From: Massilia kyonggiensis
GTDB lineage: Bacteria; Pseudomonadota; Gammaproteobacteria; Burkholderiales; Burkholderiaceae_D
Length of the DNA stretch: 64,000 nt
Assembly: GCF_024756235.1 (NCBI RefSeq)
Contig: NZ_JANUGY010000012.1
Coordinates: 87,552 to 151,551, forward strand
Direction: 5' to 3'
Translations under genes and position numbers: made by a program
Notes under the pieces: generated by a model
Database searches by the model: none
What the model was told of the DNA's origin: nothing
What the model saw: only the letters and a program-made list of their open reading frames with translations
Shown: piece by piece, positions 42,852-51,516 of the stretch
How positions within the stretch are numbered: the stretch's first letter is position 1
Layout: each line of letters starts with the position of its first letter

Positions 42852-43552
42852 GAGGTCTCCTGTGGGTGGATGCCGGCCAGCCAGCGGCGCAGCAGTTCGG
42901 TGCCCGCGAGGGCGAGATCGCGGCCGTGGCGGGCGGTCGCGGCGCGCAGGGCGTGCAGGTCGGTGCCGGCATGGGCGAGTTCCACCGCATGGCCGGTCAG
43001 CCATTCCTCCAGCGCGGCGGCGGCAAACTCCACGTGGCATTGCAGCGCCAGCGCGTGGCTGCCCACGGCGAAGGCCTGGCACGGCGTGCCGTCGGTGGCG
43101 GCGAGGCTCGCGCTGCCCTCCGGCGGCACGATGTTATCGCCATGCCAGTGCAGCACGGGGATGCCGCGCAGAGCGTCCAGCGGACCCGCGTCCGGCGCGA
43201 CGTCCAGCCGCGACCACCCGATCTCCATTGCATGCCGGCGCACGATGCGGCCGCCGAGGGCGACGGCCATCAGCTGGGCGCCGAGGCAGATGCCGAGCGT
43301 CGGCCGGCGCAGCGCGAGCCGGTGCGCGAGGCCGTCCAGCTCCGCGTCCAGCCACGGATATGCCGCCGCGTCGCCGGCGCCGATCGGGCCGCCCAGCACG
43401 ACGACCAGGTCGGCGTCGCGCCACTCGTCCAGGCGCAAAGGCGCCGCGCCCGCATGGCGGTACTCGATCGCGTAGCCCGCCCGTTCGAGGGGCTCGGTGA
43501 AACAACCGAGATCCTCGAAGCGCACGTGATAAAGGGCGAGGCACTTCATCAT
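42848..43552 (-). CDS. Class I glutamine amidotransferase-like protein
   Basis: The 234-residue protein is a single GATase-1 domain: VVVLGGPIGAGDAAAYPWL, the nucleophile elbow GICLGAQLMA with C89, and QCHVEF with the expected catalytic His/Glu. It resembles stand-alone GuaA-like amidotransferases. No acceptor synthetase is encoded nearby, so it may act on a small gamma-glutamyl compound. I place the start at 43552 in the ATGA overlap with the AhpD-like gene; the next codon is also ATG. Its stop overlaps the thioredoxin-like gene. Confidence 0.85.
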   Translation of the reverse strand: MMKCLALYHVRFEDLGCFTEPLERAGYAIEYRHAGAAPLRLDEWRDADLVVVLGGPIGAGDAAAYPWLDAELDGLAHRLALRRPTLGICLGAQLMAVALGGRIVRRHAMEIGWSRLDVAPDAGPLDALRGIPVLHWHGDNIVPPEGSASLAATDGTPCQAFAVGSHALALQCHVEFAAAALEEWLTGHAVELAHAGTDLHALRAATARHGRDLALAGTELLRRWLAGIHPQETS

Positions 43553-44094
43553 TTGGCGCGCAGTTGGACGTGCGGGAAGTCGACCGGCACGGCGAAGGCG
43601 ACGTTCACGTAGTTGGTGAAGAGGTTCAGGGCCACGTGCGCCATGATCTCCATGATCTGGCCGTCGTCGAAACCGGCGTGGCGCAGCGCGTCGACGTCGG
43701 CGGCATCGACCTTGGCGCGCTGGCGCACGACGCGGGTGGCGAAGGCCAGCGCGGCGGCCGTCTTCGGATCGTGGGAGTGGCCGGCCTGCGCCGCGGTCAT
43801 CTCGTCCGCCGTCGCGCCGGCCTTGCGGCCCAGGACCGTGTGCGCGGCCAGGCAGTATTCGCAATCGTTGATGTCGGCGACCGCCACGGCGATCTGCTCG
43901 CCGAGTTTCGCACCGAGCGTGCCGCCGCCGAGCGCGCCGAACGCGCCCCACATGCTGGCCAGCGCGGCCGGCGAATTGGCGACGGCGCGGAACATGTTGG
44001 GCGTGGCGCCGAACGCGCCGTGGATCTGGTCGAGCAGGTCGCGCGAGGGGGCGGCGGCGGTGTCGCGGGTCTGGAGGGCGAGGCGTGCGGTCAT
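43549..44094 (-). CDS. AhpD/carboxymuconolactone decarboxylase-like protein
   Basis: The 181-residue product has the CMD/AhpD fold with the redox motif CEYC (C78, C81) followed by H85, the usual EXnCXXCXXXH arrangement. ATPNMFRAVANSPAALASMW is also typical. Such proteins reduce peroxides or maintain peroxiredoxins. The ATG at 44094 follows AAAGGA. It is the first gene of the four-gene operon, directly behind a palindromic MarR-type operator at 44127-44144. Confidence 0.9.
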   Translation of the reverse strand: MTARLALQTRDTAAAPSRDLLDQIHGAFGATPNMFRAVANSPAALASMWGAFGALGGGTLGAKLGEQIAVAVADINDCEYCLAAHTVLGRKAGATADEMTAAQAGHSHDPKTAAALAFATRVVRQRAKVDAADVDALRHAGFDDGQIMEIMAHVALNLFTNYVNVAFAVPVDFPHVQLRAK

Positions 44095-44126
44095 GATGTT
44101 TCCTTTCAAGTTGAACTACGATAGGA

Positions 44127-44144
44127 GTCCTAAATATATAGGAC
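44127..44144. promoter_or_regulatory. Palindromic MarR-type operator ahead of the AhpD operon
   Basis: GTCCTA and TAGGAC form perfect six-base arms around AATATA, a typical MarR operator layout. It lies 33 bases before the AhpD-like ATG and just after the MarR stop. The half-site GTCCTAA recurs at 44848-44854 in front of the MarR gene, so the regulator likely controls both. Confidence 0.7.
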
Positions 44145-44156
44145 AAAAAAAAGCAC

Positions 44157-44822
44157 TCAGGCGAATGCCGCCCAGTTGCGGCGTTCCGTAACCGGATCCG
44201 TCGGTTCCTGTTCGGCGCAATCGATCCTGAGGAAAGCGATCGGCAGCGGCGCCTTGACGAGCGCGCAGTGATGCGGGGCGGGACTGCCCGGGAACTTGTT
44301 CGCCTCGAAGTAGCGGCACGACAGGCATGCGCGCAGGGCAGGGAAGCGCTCCGTCTTCTGCAATTCCGCGATCAGCTTGAACAACCCCACCAGCAGCCGT
44401 TCCTGGACTTCCCGGTCGAGCGCGGCCGCGGCATCGTCCGCAAACTCCAGCGCCTTCGCCTGCTTCCCGGCCAGCGCCTTGCCGGCGTCCGTCAGCCACA
44501 GCGCGGTCGCCCGCTTGTCGTCCTCGGCCCGGTCCTTGCGCACGAGTCCCTTGGCGACGAGGGCGGCCACGGAATCGCTGGCGCTCGCCGCCGATACGGA
44601 CAGCTGCACCGCGAGCCACGACAGCCTGACGCCATGCGTGCGGTCGCGCAGCAGCTGCAGGATGTCGGCCTGCGTCGGGTTCAGGTTTTCCGCCGTCGCG
44701 AACTCCCACATGCCGGCCCGCAGCACGCTCGCGACGCGGTTGATCGCGACGACGATGCGGGCCGAGATGTCCGGGGTGCCATCCCATGGGGTTTCGGGTT
44801 TCAGTTCCATGGACGGCATCAT
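44157..44822 (-). CDS. MarR-family regulator with C-terminal four-Cys cluster
   Basis: The 221-residue protein has a MarR winged helix (LNPTQADILQLLRD, LSWLAVQLSVSAASASDSVAALVAKGLV, KRATALWLTDAG). It also has an added C-terminal segment with C166, C169, H184/H185, C186 and C202 (ACLSCRYF, PHHCALV, RIDCAEQE). That spacing suggests Fe-S or zinc binding and so redox or metal sensing. ATGs lie at 44822, 44819 and 44810; GAGG sits well for 44822. It probably represses the AhpD operon through the palindrome at 44127-44144 and itself through the half-site at 44848. Confidence 0.85.
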   Translation of the reverse strand: MMPSMELKPETPWDGTPDISARIVVAINRVASVLRAGMWEFATAENLNPTQADILQLLRDRTHGVRLSWLAVQLSVSAASASDSVAALVAKGLVRKDRAEDDKRATALWLTDAGKALAGKQAKALEFADDAAAALDREVQERLLVGLFKLIAELQKTERFPALRACLSCRYFEANKFPGSPAPHHCALVKAPLPIAFLRIDCAEQEPTDPVTERRNWAAFA

Positions 44823-44847
44823 AACACGCCTCGAATAGTAATCAAGA

Positions 44848-44860
44848 GTCCTAACTAATA
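44848..44860. promoter_or_regulatory. Possible MarR half-operator in the MarR promoter region
   Basis: GTCCTAACTAATA repeats the left arm of the palindrome at 44127-44144 (GTCCTAA) without a full right arm. It lies 26 bases upstream of the MarR ATG and also ahead of the divergent small gene at 44907. The AT-rich stretch after it (to 44870) may hold the promoter. Confidence 0.45.
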
Positions 44861-44906
44861 TTTTTTGCGCCGGCGTTGTAGACTGGGCATCGACAAGGAG
44901 AATCAA

Positions 44907-45200
44907 ATGGATGACCAGACGAGAGCCGACATCATCAAAACGAGCTGGGGGATACACCGCACGGTCGAGGAGCGCCTTCTGAGCCACCCCGCCACACGCG
45001 GCAGCGAAGACTGGCTCGACAAACAGCGCCTGTTGCTGGCCGACATGGCGATCCACCTGCTGCAGACGGCCCTGAAGCCGGGCGACATCGAACTCGACAA
45101 GCTGCGCAACAACCTGCACGCGGTCCTGACGATCTCGGACCAGTTCCTGCCGCAGGCCGGCCTCAAACAGGCGACCGCGGATATCTACGGCGGGGAGTGA
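44907..45200 (+). CDS. Small protein of unknown function
   Basis: I do not recognise this 97-residue protein. It is soluble and mostly helical by eye (DDQTRADIIKTSWGIHRTVEE, LLADMAIHLLQTALKPGDIEL), with no Cys and no signal peptide. AAGGAGA lies seven bases before the ATG at 44907. It diverges from the MarR gene across an 84-base gap and could be co-regulated with it; the P450 gene follows after 48 bases on the same strand. Confidence 0.75.
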   Translation: MDDQTRADIIKTSWGIHRTVEERLLSHPATRGSEDWLDKQRLLLADMAIHLLQTALKPGDIELDKLRNNLHAVLTISDQFLPQAGLKQATADIYGGE

Positions 45201-45248
45201 CGTGGCAAAAAAGATGGTAAAGTGCGGGCCCCGGCAGACCATCATCCA

Positions 45249-46505
45249 ATGAATCGCATGAGAGATTTCGCGCCAGACGCGGCACCGTTCGACGCCGCCT
45301 TCCTGCACGATCCGTACCCCGTTTATCGCCGCCTGCGCGCGACGGGGCCGGTGTTGTGGCGCGACGACGTGTTCCAGGGCGCGTGGGTGCTGACGCGCCA
45401 CGCGGACATCGAGCTGGCGCTGCGCGATCCGCGCTTCTCGTCGCAGCGCACGGGCGGCTGGGTCAAGCGCATCCCCGGCGTCGACGCGAGCTTCGCGGGC
45501 CGCCGCGCGCAGGCCGGCCTGGACCTGTTCCAGCGCCTGTTCGGCAGCGCGATGGTGTTCCTGGACGGCGCCGACCACCAGCGCGTGCGCAAGGCGATGG
45601 CGGCCGGTTTTCACCCGACGCTGATCCGCACCTTGCGTGCCGACGTCGAACGGCTCACCGACGAACTGCTGGACGGCCTGGATGCGCATGCCGGTTTCGA
45701 CTTCATCGCGCAGGTCGCGCGCCCGCTGCCGTCGCGCGTCATCGGCATGATGCTCGGGATCGACCGCAAGGACGAGGCGCGCTTCATGGCATGGTCGGAC
45801 GACCTCGCCGCATTCATCGGCGCGCTGCAGCCCACGAGCGAACAACTGCGCGCGGCCCAGCGCAGCCTGCTGCAGATGGTGCGCTATTTCGACGCGCTGC
45901 TGCCCGCGCGGCGGGAGTCCCCCGGTACGGACCTCGTCAGCCGCCTGCTGCAGGCCGAGGCCGCGGGCGAACTGCGCGCGGACGGCGAACTGCTGGCGCA
46001 ATGCGCGATGCTGCTGTTCGCCGGCCACGAAACGACGCGCAACCTGCTCGGCAACGGCCTGTACACCCTGCTCACGCATCCGGACTCCTGGGCGCGGCTG
46101 CGCGCGGACGAGGAGGGCATGACCCTGGCGATACGCGAACTGCTGCGCTACGACAGTCCCGTGCAGTACACGGGCCGGCGCGTCGCGACTGAGCTCACGC
46201 TGCACGGCACGACGCTGAAGCGGGGCGACCTCGTGCTCGCGCTGATCGGGGCCGCGAACCGCGATCCGGACCGGTTCGACGACCCGGATACGTTCGACAT
46301 CACGCGCCGCGCCGGCAGCCACCTGTCGTTCGGCAGCGGACCGCACGTGTGCATCGGCGCCGGGCTGTCGCTGCTGGAAGCGGACGTCGTGCTCCGCGCC
46401 GTGCTGCGGCGCTGGCCGACGCTCGGCCTGCGCGACGCAACGCCGCGCTGGAACGGCATCGCCGGCCTGCGCGGGCTCGCCGCGCTGCCCGTCAGCGCTT
46501 CGTGA
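45249..46505 (+). CDS. Cytochrome P450, soluble bacterial class I
   Basis: The 418-residue enzyme has the oxygen-binding I-helix AGHETTRN, an ExxR motif in the K-helix (IRELLRY), and the heme loop FGSGPHVCIG with C368 as the thiolate ligand. There is no membrane anchor or fused reductase, so it needs a separate ferredoxin system, which is not encoded in this window. The length and the AGHETT motif fit CYP107-like bacterial P450s that hydroxylate small lipophilic compounds. No biosynthetic genes are nearby and the substrate is unknown. Its end overlaps the convergent lipoprotein gene by 14 bases. Confidence 0.93.
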   Translation: MNRMRDFAPDAAPFDAAFLHDPYPVYRRLRATGPVLWRDDVFQGAWVLTRHADIELALRDPRFSSQRTGGWVKRIPGVDASFAGRRAQAGLDLFQRLFGSAMVFLDGADHQRVRKAMAAGFHPTLIRTLRADVERLTDELLDGLDAHAGFDFIAQVARPLPSRVIGMMLGIDRKDEARFMAWSDDLAAFIGALQPTSEQLRAAQRSLLQMVRYFDALLPARRESPGTDLVSRLLQAEAAGELRADGELLAQCAMLLFAGHETTRNLLGNGLYTLLTHPDSWARLRADEEGMTLAIRELLRYDSPVQYTGRRVATELTLHGTTLKRGDLVLALIGAANRDPDRFDDPDTFDITRRAGSHLSFGSGPHVCIGAGLSLLEADVVLRAVLRRWPTLGLRDATPRWNGIAGLRGLAALPVSAS

Positions 46506-47103
46506 AACGCTCGACGGCGTCGTAGTTGACGCCGTTCGACTTGACCTCGATGAGTTCTCCGCCCACGATGGCCAGCCCGTCGAACGGCGCCGGCTCGGCC
46601 GCGTAGATCCGGTCGGGCACGCACACGGAACCGCCCGCGTAATCGATGCACCAGTTGGGCTGGCCCTCGATGATCTTGCGGTTGACGAAGGTGCCGGTCA
46701 ACGTGACGCTGCGCTGGGGTAGTTGCGCCGTCACCTTGTCGATGGAAGCGGAGACCGGCCCCGGCATGATGGACGATGTGACGGTGCCGACGTAGGTTGC
46801 CGTCGTAGGGGCGCTCCACACCTGCGTGGCGATGATGTCGCCCGTGCAGGCCGTGTTGGCGTAGTAATTCGTCGTGACGGCGATCGTGAGCGCATTGCCG
46901 GCGCCGGCCGCGCGCGCGATGACGGCCGTGTCGACCGCATGCGACGCGCACGCGGACGCCCACGTGCCGACGTACGCGTCGAGGTTGCCGTTGCCGGACA
47001 CGGGCGGCGTCAGCGGGGTGCTGCCCGAGCCGGCGTTGCCGCCGCCGCCACCGCAGGCGGTCAAGCACGCCGCCAGCGCGGCGACCCACATTCTCGTTTT
47101 CAT
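46492..47103 (-). CDS. Lipoprotein of unknown function
   Basis: The 203-residue product has a lipoprotein signal with lipobox LTAC (C17) followed by a Gly run. The mature part is beta-rich, with Cys pairs that may form disulfides (WASACASHAV, YANTACTGDI, NWCIDYAGGSVCVP). The YVGTWASAC opening recalls small lipocalin- or META-like lipoproteins, but I cannot assign a family. It is a single gene, convergent with the P450 and just after cheB on the same strand. Confidence 0.75.
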   Translation of the reverse strand: MKTRMWVAALAACLTACGGGGGNAGSGSTPLTPPVSGNGNLDAYVGTWASACASHAVDTAVIARAAGAGNALTIAVTTNYYANTACTGDIIATQVWSAPTTATYVGTVTSSIMPGPVSASIDKVTAQLPQRSVTLTGTFVNRKIIEGQPNWCIDYAGGSVCVPDRIYAAEPAPFDGLAIVGGELIEVKSNGVNYDAVERFTKR

Positions 47104-47156
47104 CTCGTTCTCCTGGCATCAGCTTGTAGGCGCTGTTCAGGAGGGATGATACGCGA

Positions 47157-48233
47157 TCAGCGCACGCCCAGCTGCTGCACGATCTCGCGGTCGATGGCTT
47201 TCAACGGCACGGATTTCTCGACGCCGCCCCGCTTGACGGCTTCCTTCGGCATGCCGTAGACGACGCAACTGTCCTCGTCCTGCGCGACGGTGCGTGCGCC
47301 TGCCTTGCGCATCTCGAGCAGGCCGGCCGCGCCGTCGTCGCCCATGCCCGTCATGATGATGCCCAGCGCGTTCGCGCCCGCCTGCTTGGCGACGGAGCGG
47401 AACAGCACGTCGACGGACGGGCGGTGGCGGTTCACGAGCGGGCCGTCGATGACGTCGACGTGGTAGTTGGCGCCGTCGCGGCGCAGCAGCATGTGCTTGC
47501 CGCCCGGGGCGATCAGCGCGCGGCCGGGCAGCACGCGGTCGCCGTGGCGCGCCTCGCGCACTTCGATCTGGCACAGGCCGTTCAGGCGGTCGGCGAAGGC
47601 GGCCGTGAATTTTTCCGGCATGTGCTGCACGATGACGATGCCGGGCGTGACGCGCGGCAGCGCCGTCAGCACTTCCTCCAGCGCCAGCGTGCCGCCGGTG
47701 GACGTGCCGATGGCGACGACGCGCTCGGTCGTGCGCAGCAGGGCGCGCGTTTCGGGAGCGGCCGGCAGCACGGCATCGGCCGTCAGCTTCGCCGCGACGG
47801 GTGCCGGCGCGCGTGCCGCAAGCCGGCGCACGTTGGCGTGGCTCGCCGCGCGCACCGCCGCGACCAGTTCCTCCGCGCTCTCGCTGAGGAAGTCCTTCAG
47901 GCCCAGCTTGGGTTTCGTGATGATGGAGACGGCGCCCGCGGCCAGCGCGGCCATCGTCGTCTCGGCGCCTTTTTCGGTCAGCGTCGAGCAGATGACGACG
48001 GGCGTGGGCCGCTCCGCCATGATCTTCTTGAGGAACGTGATGCCGTCCATGCGCGGCATCTCCACGTCCAGCAGGATCACGTCGGGCCACGCCTGCTTCA
48101 TGCGCTCGATGGCGAGCAGCGGGTCGGCCACGGCGTGCAGCAGGCGGATGCCGGGCGCGGCTTCCAGCACGGCGCCGACGACCTTGCGCACGACGGCCGA
48201 GTCGTCGACGACCATCACATCGATCGTCTTCAT
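47157..48233 (-). CDS. cheB: CheB, receptor methylesterase/deamidase response regulator
   Basis: The 358-residue enzyme has a receiver domain with D56 as phospho-acceptor (VILLDVEMPRMDG), a linker (~125-165), and the methylesterase domain. Its catalytic Ser lies in AIGTSTGGT, His in VQHMPEKF and Asp in MTGMGDDG. It removes methyl groups from chemoreceptors when phosphorylated by CheA. It is the last gene of the operon and its ATG overlaps the cheR stop by four bases. Confidence 0.96.
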   Translation of the reverse strand: MKTIDVMVVDDSAVVRKVVGAVLEAAPGIRLLHAVADPLLAIERMKQAWPDVILLDVEMPRMDGITFLKKIMAERPTPVVICSTLTEKGAETTMAALAAGAVSIITKPKLGLKDFLSESAEELVAAVRAASHANVRRLAARAPAPVAAKLTADAVLPAAPETRALLRTTERVVAIGTSTGGTLALEEVLTALPRVTPGIVIVQHMPEKFTAAFADRLNGLCQIEVREARHGDRVLPGRALIAPGGKHMLLRRDGANYHVDVIDGPLVNRHRPSVDVLFRSVAKQAGANALGIIMTGMGDDGAAGLLEMRKAGARTVAQDEDSCVVYGMPKEAVKRGGVEKSVPLKAIDREIVQQLGVR

Positions 48234-49051
48234 TCGGGTTTGCGGTAGACGGAGGGGATCACGGAACGGAGCACGTCGCCCATCTCCTGCAGGCTTTCCG
48301 AGTGGCCGATGAACAGGTGGCCGGCCGGCTTGATGCGCTGCATGATGCGCGTGACGACCTGGCGCTTGGTGTCGCCGTTAAAGTAGATCATCACGTTGCG
48401 CAGGAAGACGAGGTCGAACGTGCCCAGGTCGCCGGGCAGCGCCGTGTTGAGGTTCACCTGGCGGAACTGCACGCGCTCGCGCAGGCCGCGTTCCACGAGC
48501 AGGGTGCCCTGCTGGTCGCGGATGCCCTTCAGGCAGTAGCGGCGCAGGTAGTCCTGCGGCACGTGGGTCGCCCGCTCCATCGGATAATGGCCGGTGCGGG
48601 CGCGCTCCAGCACGCGCGTGCTGATGTCGGAGGCCACGACTTCCCACGGCGCCGATCCCAGCACGTCGGCCAGCACCATCGCGATGCTGTACGGCTCCTC
48701 GCCGGACGAGCAGGCGGCGCTCCACACGCGGAACGGCGCATTCGCACGGAGGGAAGGGCGTGCCGCTTCCGCCGCTTCGCGCAGCAGCTCGAAATGGCGC
48801 GACTCGCGGAAGAAATAGGTTTCGTTCGTCGTCAGCAGGTCGACGGCCAGCTGCACCTCGTCCTTGTGCGCGCCGTCCGTCAGCAGACGGAAATAGGCGT
48901 CGTACGACGGCAGGCCGAAGTGTTGCAGGCGCTTGGCGAGGCGGCCGCTGACCAGCGCTTTCTTCGAATCGGACATCGAGATGCCGGCGATGTCGAAGAT
49001 GAAGCGCTGGAAGCGCGCGAACTCGCCCTGGCTGATCGCACAGTGCTGCAT
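48230..49051 (-). CDS. cheR: CheR, chemoreceptor methyltransferase
   Basis: The 273-residue protein has the CheR N-terminal helical domain (FQRFIFDIAGISMSDSKKAL) and the SAM-binding domain with FRVWSAACSSGEEPYSIAMVLAD. It ends with the LVFLRNVMIYFN and GHLFIGHSESL motifs. It methylates Glu side chains of receptors using SAM. The ATG at 49051 lies five bases after the cheW stop. Both neighbouring receptors end in CheR/CheB-docking-like pentapeptides. Confidence 0.96.
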   Translation of the reverse strand: MQHCAISQGEFARFQRFIFDIAGISMSDSKKALVSGRLAKRLQHFGLPSYDAYFRLLTDGAHKDEVQLAVDLLTTNETYFFRESRHFELLREAAEAARPSLRANAPFRVWSAACSSGEEPYSIAMVLADVLGSAPWEVVASDISTRVLERARTGHYPMERATHVPQDYLRRYCLKGIRDQQGTLLVERGLRERVQFRQVNLNTALPGDLGTFDLVFLRNVMIYFNGDTKRQVVTRIMQRIKPAGHLFIGHSESLQEMGDVLRSVIPSVYRKPE

Positions 49052-49056
49052 GGCGG

Positions 49057-49566
49057 TCAGGCGGCGAGGGTGTCGGCGGCGGCCAGGTCGGGCAGGCCGT
49101 CGAGCGCCAGCACCTGCTGCACGTTCAGCAGGATGACGAACTTGCCGTTCAACTTGCCCATGCCGGCGATGAAGTCGCCGCGGATGCGCGTGCCGAACGA
49201 CGGCGCCGGTTCGATGTCGGACGCCGGAATGTCCAGCACGGCGCTGACGGCATCGACGACGACGCCCGTCAACTGGTGCTCGCCGTCGTGTTCCAGCTCG
49301 ACGATGACGATGCACGTGCGCTTGCCCGCCACGGATTGCGGCCGGCCGAAGCGGGCCGCGAGGTCCATCACGGGCACGACGGCGCCGCGCAGGTTGATCA
49401 CGCCGCGGATCGAGTCCGGCATCATCGGCACGTCGGTGATGCCGGAGAATTCGATGATCTCCTTGACGGCCATGATGCCGATGCCGAAGGCCTCGCCGCC
49501 CAGCATGAAGGTGAGGTATTGGGCGGTCTGGCCGTCCGCGTGGGTTTCCTGGTTCGTGTGCTTCAT
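49057..49566 (-). CDS. cheW: CheW, chemotaxis coupling protein
   Basis: The 169-residue product is a single CheW/SH3-like domain: YLTFMLGGEAFGIGIMAVKEI, RGVINLRGAVVPVMDLAARFG, and a C-terminal LNGKFVILLNVQQVL strand. It links CheA to the receptors in the array. It lies between the receptor gene at 49582 and cheR and is the only cheW of the operon. Confidence 0.96.
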   Translation of the reverse strand: MKHTNQETHADGQTAQYLTFMLGGEAFGIGIMAVKEIIEFSGITDVPMMPDSIRGVINLRGAVVPVMDLAARFGRPQSVAGKRTCIVIVELEHDGEHQLTGVVVDAVSAVLDIPASDIEPAPSFGTRIRGDFIAGMGKLNGKFVILLNVQQVLALDGLPDLAAADTLAA

Positions 49567-49581
49567 ACGGTCACCATCGGA

Positions 49582-51504
49582 TCAGAAATGGGTGAAGCTG
49601 GCTTCGTCGAGTTCAGCCTGCGCGGGCGCGCCGCCGGCCACGCGCAGCGTCGTGCGCTTTGCGCGCGGCGCCGTCCGCGTCCTGGGGCCCTGGCCGGGCG
49701 CGCCGGCGTCCAGGCGGAAGAACGCCATCGTCTGCTGCAGCTGCTCGGCCTGGGAACTCATTTCCTCGGCCGTCGCCGCCAGCTCTTCGGAGCTGGACGC
49801 GTTCTGCTGCGTCGTCTGGGACAGCTGGCCCACCGCCGCGTTGATCTGGCCGACGCCGGCCGACTGTTCTTCCGACGCGGCCGTGATTTCCTGCACGAGG
49901 TCCGACGTCTTGCGGATGTTCGGCACCATCTGGTCGAGCAGGGTGCCGGCGCGTTCCGCCAGTTCCACGCTGTTCGTCGCCACTTCGCCGATTTCCTGTG
50001 CCGCGACCTGGCTGCGTTCGGCCAGCTTGCGCACCTCGGCGGCGACGACGGCGAAGCCCTTGCCGTGTTCACCCGCGCGCGCCGCCTCGATGGCGGCGTT
50101 CAGCGCCAGCAGGTTGGTCTGGTAGGCGATGTCGTCGATGATGCCGATCTTCTTGGCGATCTGGTTCATCGCCGCCACCGTTTCCTTCACGGCCGCGCCG
50201 CCTTCGGTCGCTTCCTGCGCGGCCTTGGTCGCCATGCCGTCCGTGACTTTCGCGTTCTCCGTGTTCTGCGCGATCGACGCCGTCATCTGCTCGATGGAGG
50301 CGCTCGTCTCCTCGACGCCGGCCGCCTGTTCGCTCGACGCCTGCGACAGCGATTGCGCGGTCGCGCTGACCTGTTCGGAGGCGCTGGCGAGGGAATCTGC
50401 CGCGCCGTTGACTTCGGCCACCACCTGCGCCAGCTTGTCCACGGTGTTGTTCGCGTACTCCTTCAGCTTGGCGAACTCGCCCTCGTACGACTTGTCGATG
50501 CGCTTGGTGAGGTCGCCTTCCGACATGGCGCCCATCACGCGCACCACGTCTTCGATCGACGCGCGGGTGGTGGACACGAGCTGGTTCAGGCCCTGGCCCA
50601 TCTCTTTCTGGAAGCCCTGCAGGCCGGCCAGTTCGACGCGGCTGTCGAAGTTGCCGCGGTTGGCCGCTTCGACCACGCGCTGCTGCCCGTCGATCACCTG
50701 GGACAGGCGCGCGATCATGTCTTTCATCGCGCGCAGCAGCTGGCCCGTTTCATCCTTCGACGTCGCATCGATGTCGATGGCCAGGTCGCCGGCCGCGAGG
50801 CTATCCGCCGCCTGCACGGCCTTGTGCAGGGGACGGGTCACGCTGCGGCTGATGACGAAGCCCAGTGCGATGCCGACCAGGACGCCGACGGCGATGGCGG
50901 CCAGCATCAGCGTACGGCTGTTGTTGTACACGGTCGTCGTGTCTTCGGCCGCCGTCTTGGCATTGCCTTCCTTCATGCGCGACAGCTCGGTCATCGCGTC
51001 GTCGACCTTTTCCACGATGACGCGCACGTCCTTCAGCGCGTACTCGGCGGACTTGCGGTCGTGCTGCTGCAGGCCGGCCGCTTCTTCCTTCTTGGCCATC
51101 GCGATGGTGGTGTCCTGCGCCTCGATGTAGGTCTTGTAATGGGCCTCCATCTCGGCGAATTTCTGCTTGCCGGCCTCGGTATAGAACAGCGGCCGTGCCT
51201 TGTCGAGGTTCGCGCGCGTCATCTCGCGCGCCTTCATCAGCGCGTCCAGGTAGGGCGCGGCGTCGACCGACGGCAGGGTTTGCGCGAGCAGGTAGTTGCG
51301 GATCGCGCGCGCCTGGTAGATCAGGTCGATGTTGGCTTCCTTGATGTACGAGAGGCCTTGCAGCTCCTGCTCGTACATGCGGTCCGCCATATCGTTGATG
51401 CGGCTGGCGTTCGAGATGCCGATCGCGCCGACGAAGGCGCTGATGGCGGCCACCAGCACGAAGCCCCCGATCAGGCGGGCGCCGATTTTCATGTTCTTGA
51501 ACAT
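49582..51504 (-). CDS. Methyl-accepting chemotaxis protein with four-helix-bundle sensor (receptor 1)
   Basis: This 640-residue receptor has a membrane helix at ~9-30, a periplasmic 4HB-type sensor (~31-190), and a second membrane helix (~196-218). A HAMP region, an extra HAMP-like segment up to ~370, and a signalling domain follow, with the tip IDDIAYQTNLLALNAAIEAA. The C-terminus is a flexible linker ending SFTHF, which fits the x-aromatic-x-x-aromatic pentapeptide used to dock CheR/CheB. Its signalling domain is almost identical to that of the next receptor gene. Ligand unknown. Confidence 0.93.
   Translation of the reverse strand: MFKNMKIGARLIGGFVLVAAISAFVGAIGISNASRINDMADRMYEQELQGLSYIKEANIDLIYQARAIRNYLLAQTLPSVDAAPYLDALMKAREMTRANLDKARPLFYTEAGKQKFAEMEAHYKTYIEAQDTTIAMAKKEEAAGLQQHDRKSAEYALKDVRVIVEKVDDAMTELSRMKEGNAKTAAEDTTTVYNNSRTLMLAAIAVGVLVGIALGFVISRSVTRPLHKAVQAADSLAAGDLAIDIDATSKDETGQLLRAMKDMIARLSQVIDGQQRVVEAANRGNFDSRVELAGLQGFQKEMGQGLNQLVSTTRASIEDVVRVMGAMSEGDLTKRIDKSYEGEFAKLKEYANNTVDKLAQVVAEVNGAADSLASASEQVSATAQSLSQASSEQAAGVEETSASIEQMTASIAQNTENAKVTDGMATKAAQEATEGGAAVKETVAAMNQIAKKIGIIDDIAYQTNLLALNAAIEAARAGEHGKGFAVVAAEVRKLAERSQVAAQEIGEVATNSVELAERAGTLLDQMVPNIRKTSDLVQEITAASEEQSAGVGQINAAVGQLSQTTQQNASSSEELAATAEEMSSQAEQLQQTMAFFRLDAGAPGQGPRTRTAPRAKRTTLRVAGGAPAQAELDEASFTHF
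49717..50150. repeat. Direct repeat copy A: shared receptor signalling-domain DNA
   Basis: This 434-base stretch of receptor 1 aligns without gaps to 51673-52106 of receptor 2, at a constant offset of 1956 bases. Long runs are identical at the DNA level, including silent positions. This indicates a tandem duplication kept alike by gene conversion or a recent duplication of the 3' part. Confidence 0.8.
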
Positions 51505-51516
51505 CGTGGTTTTCCT

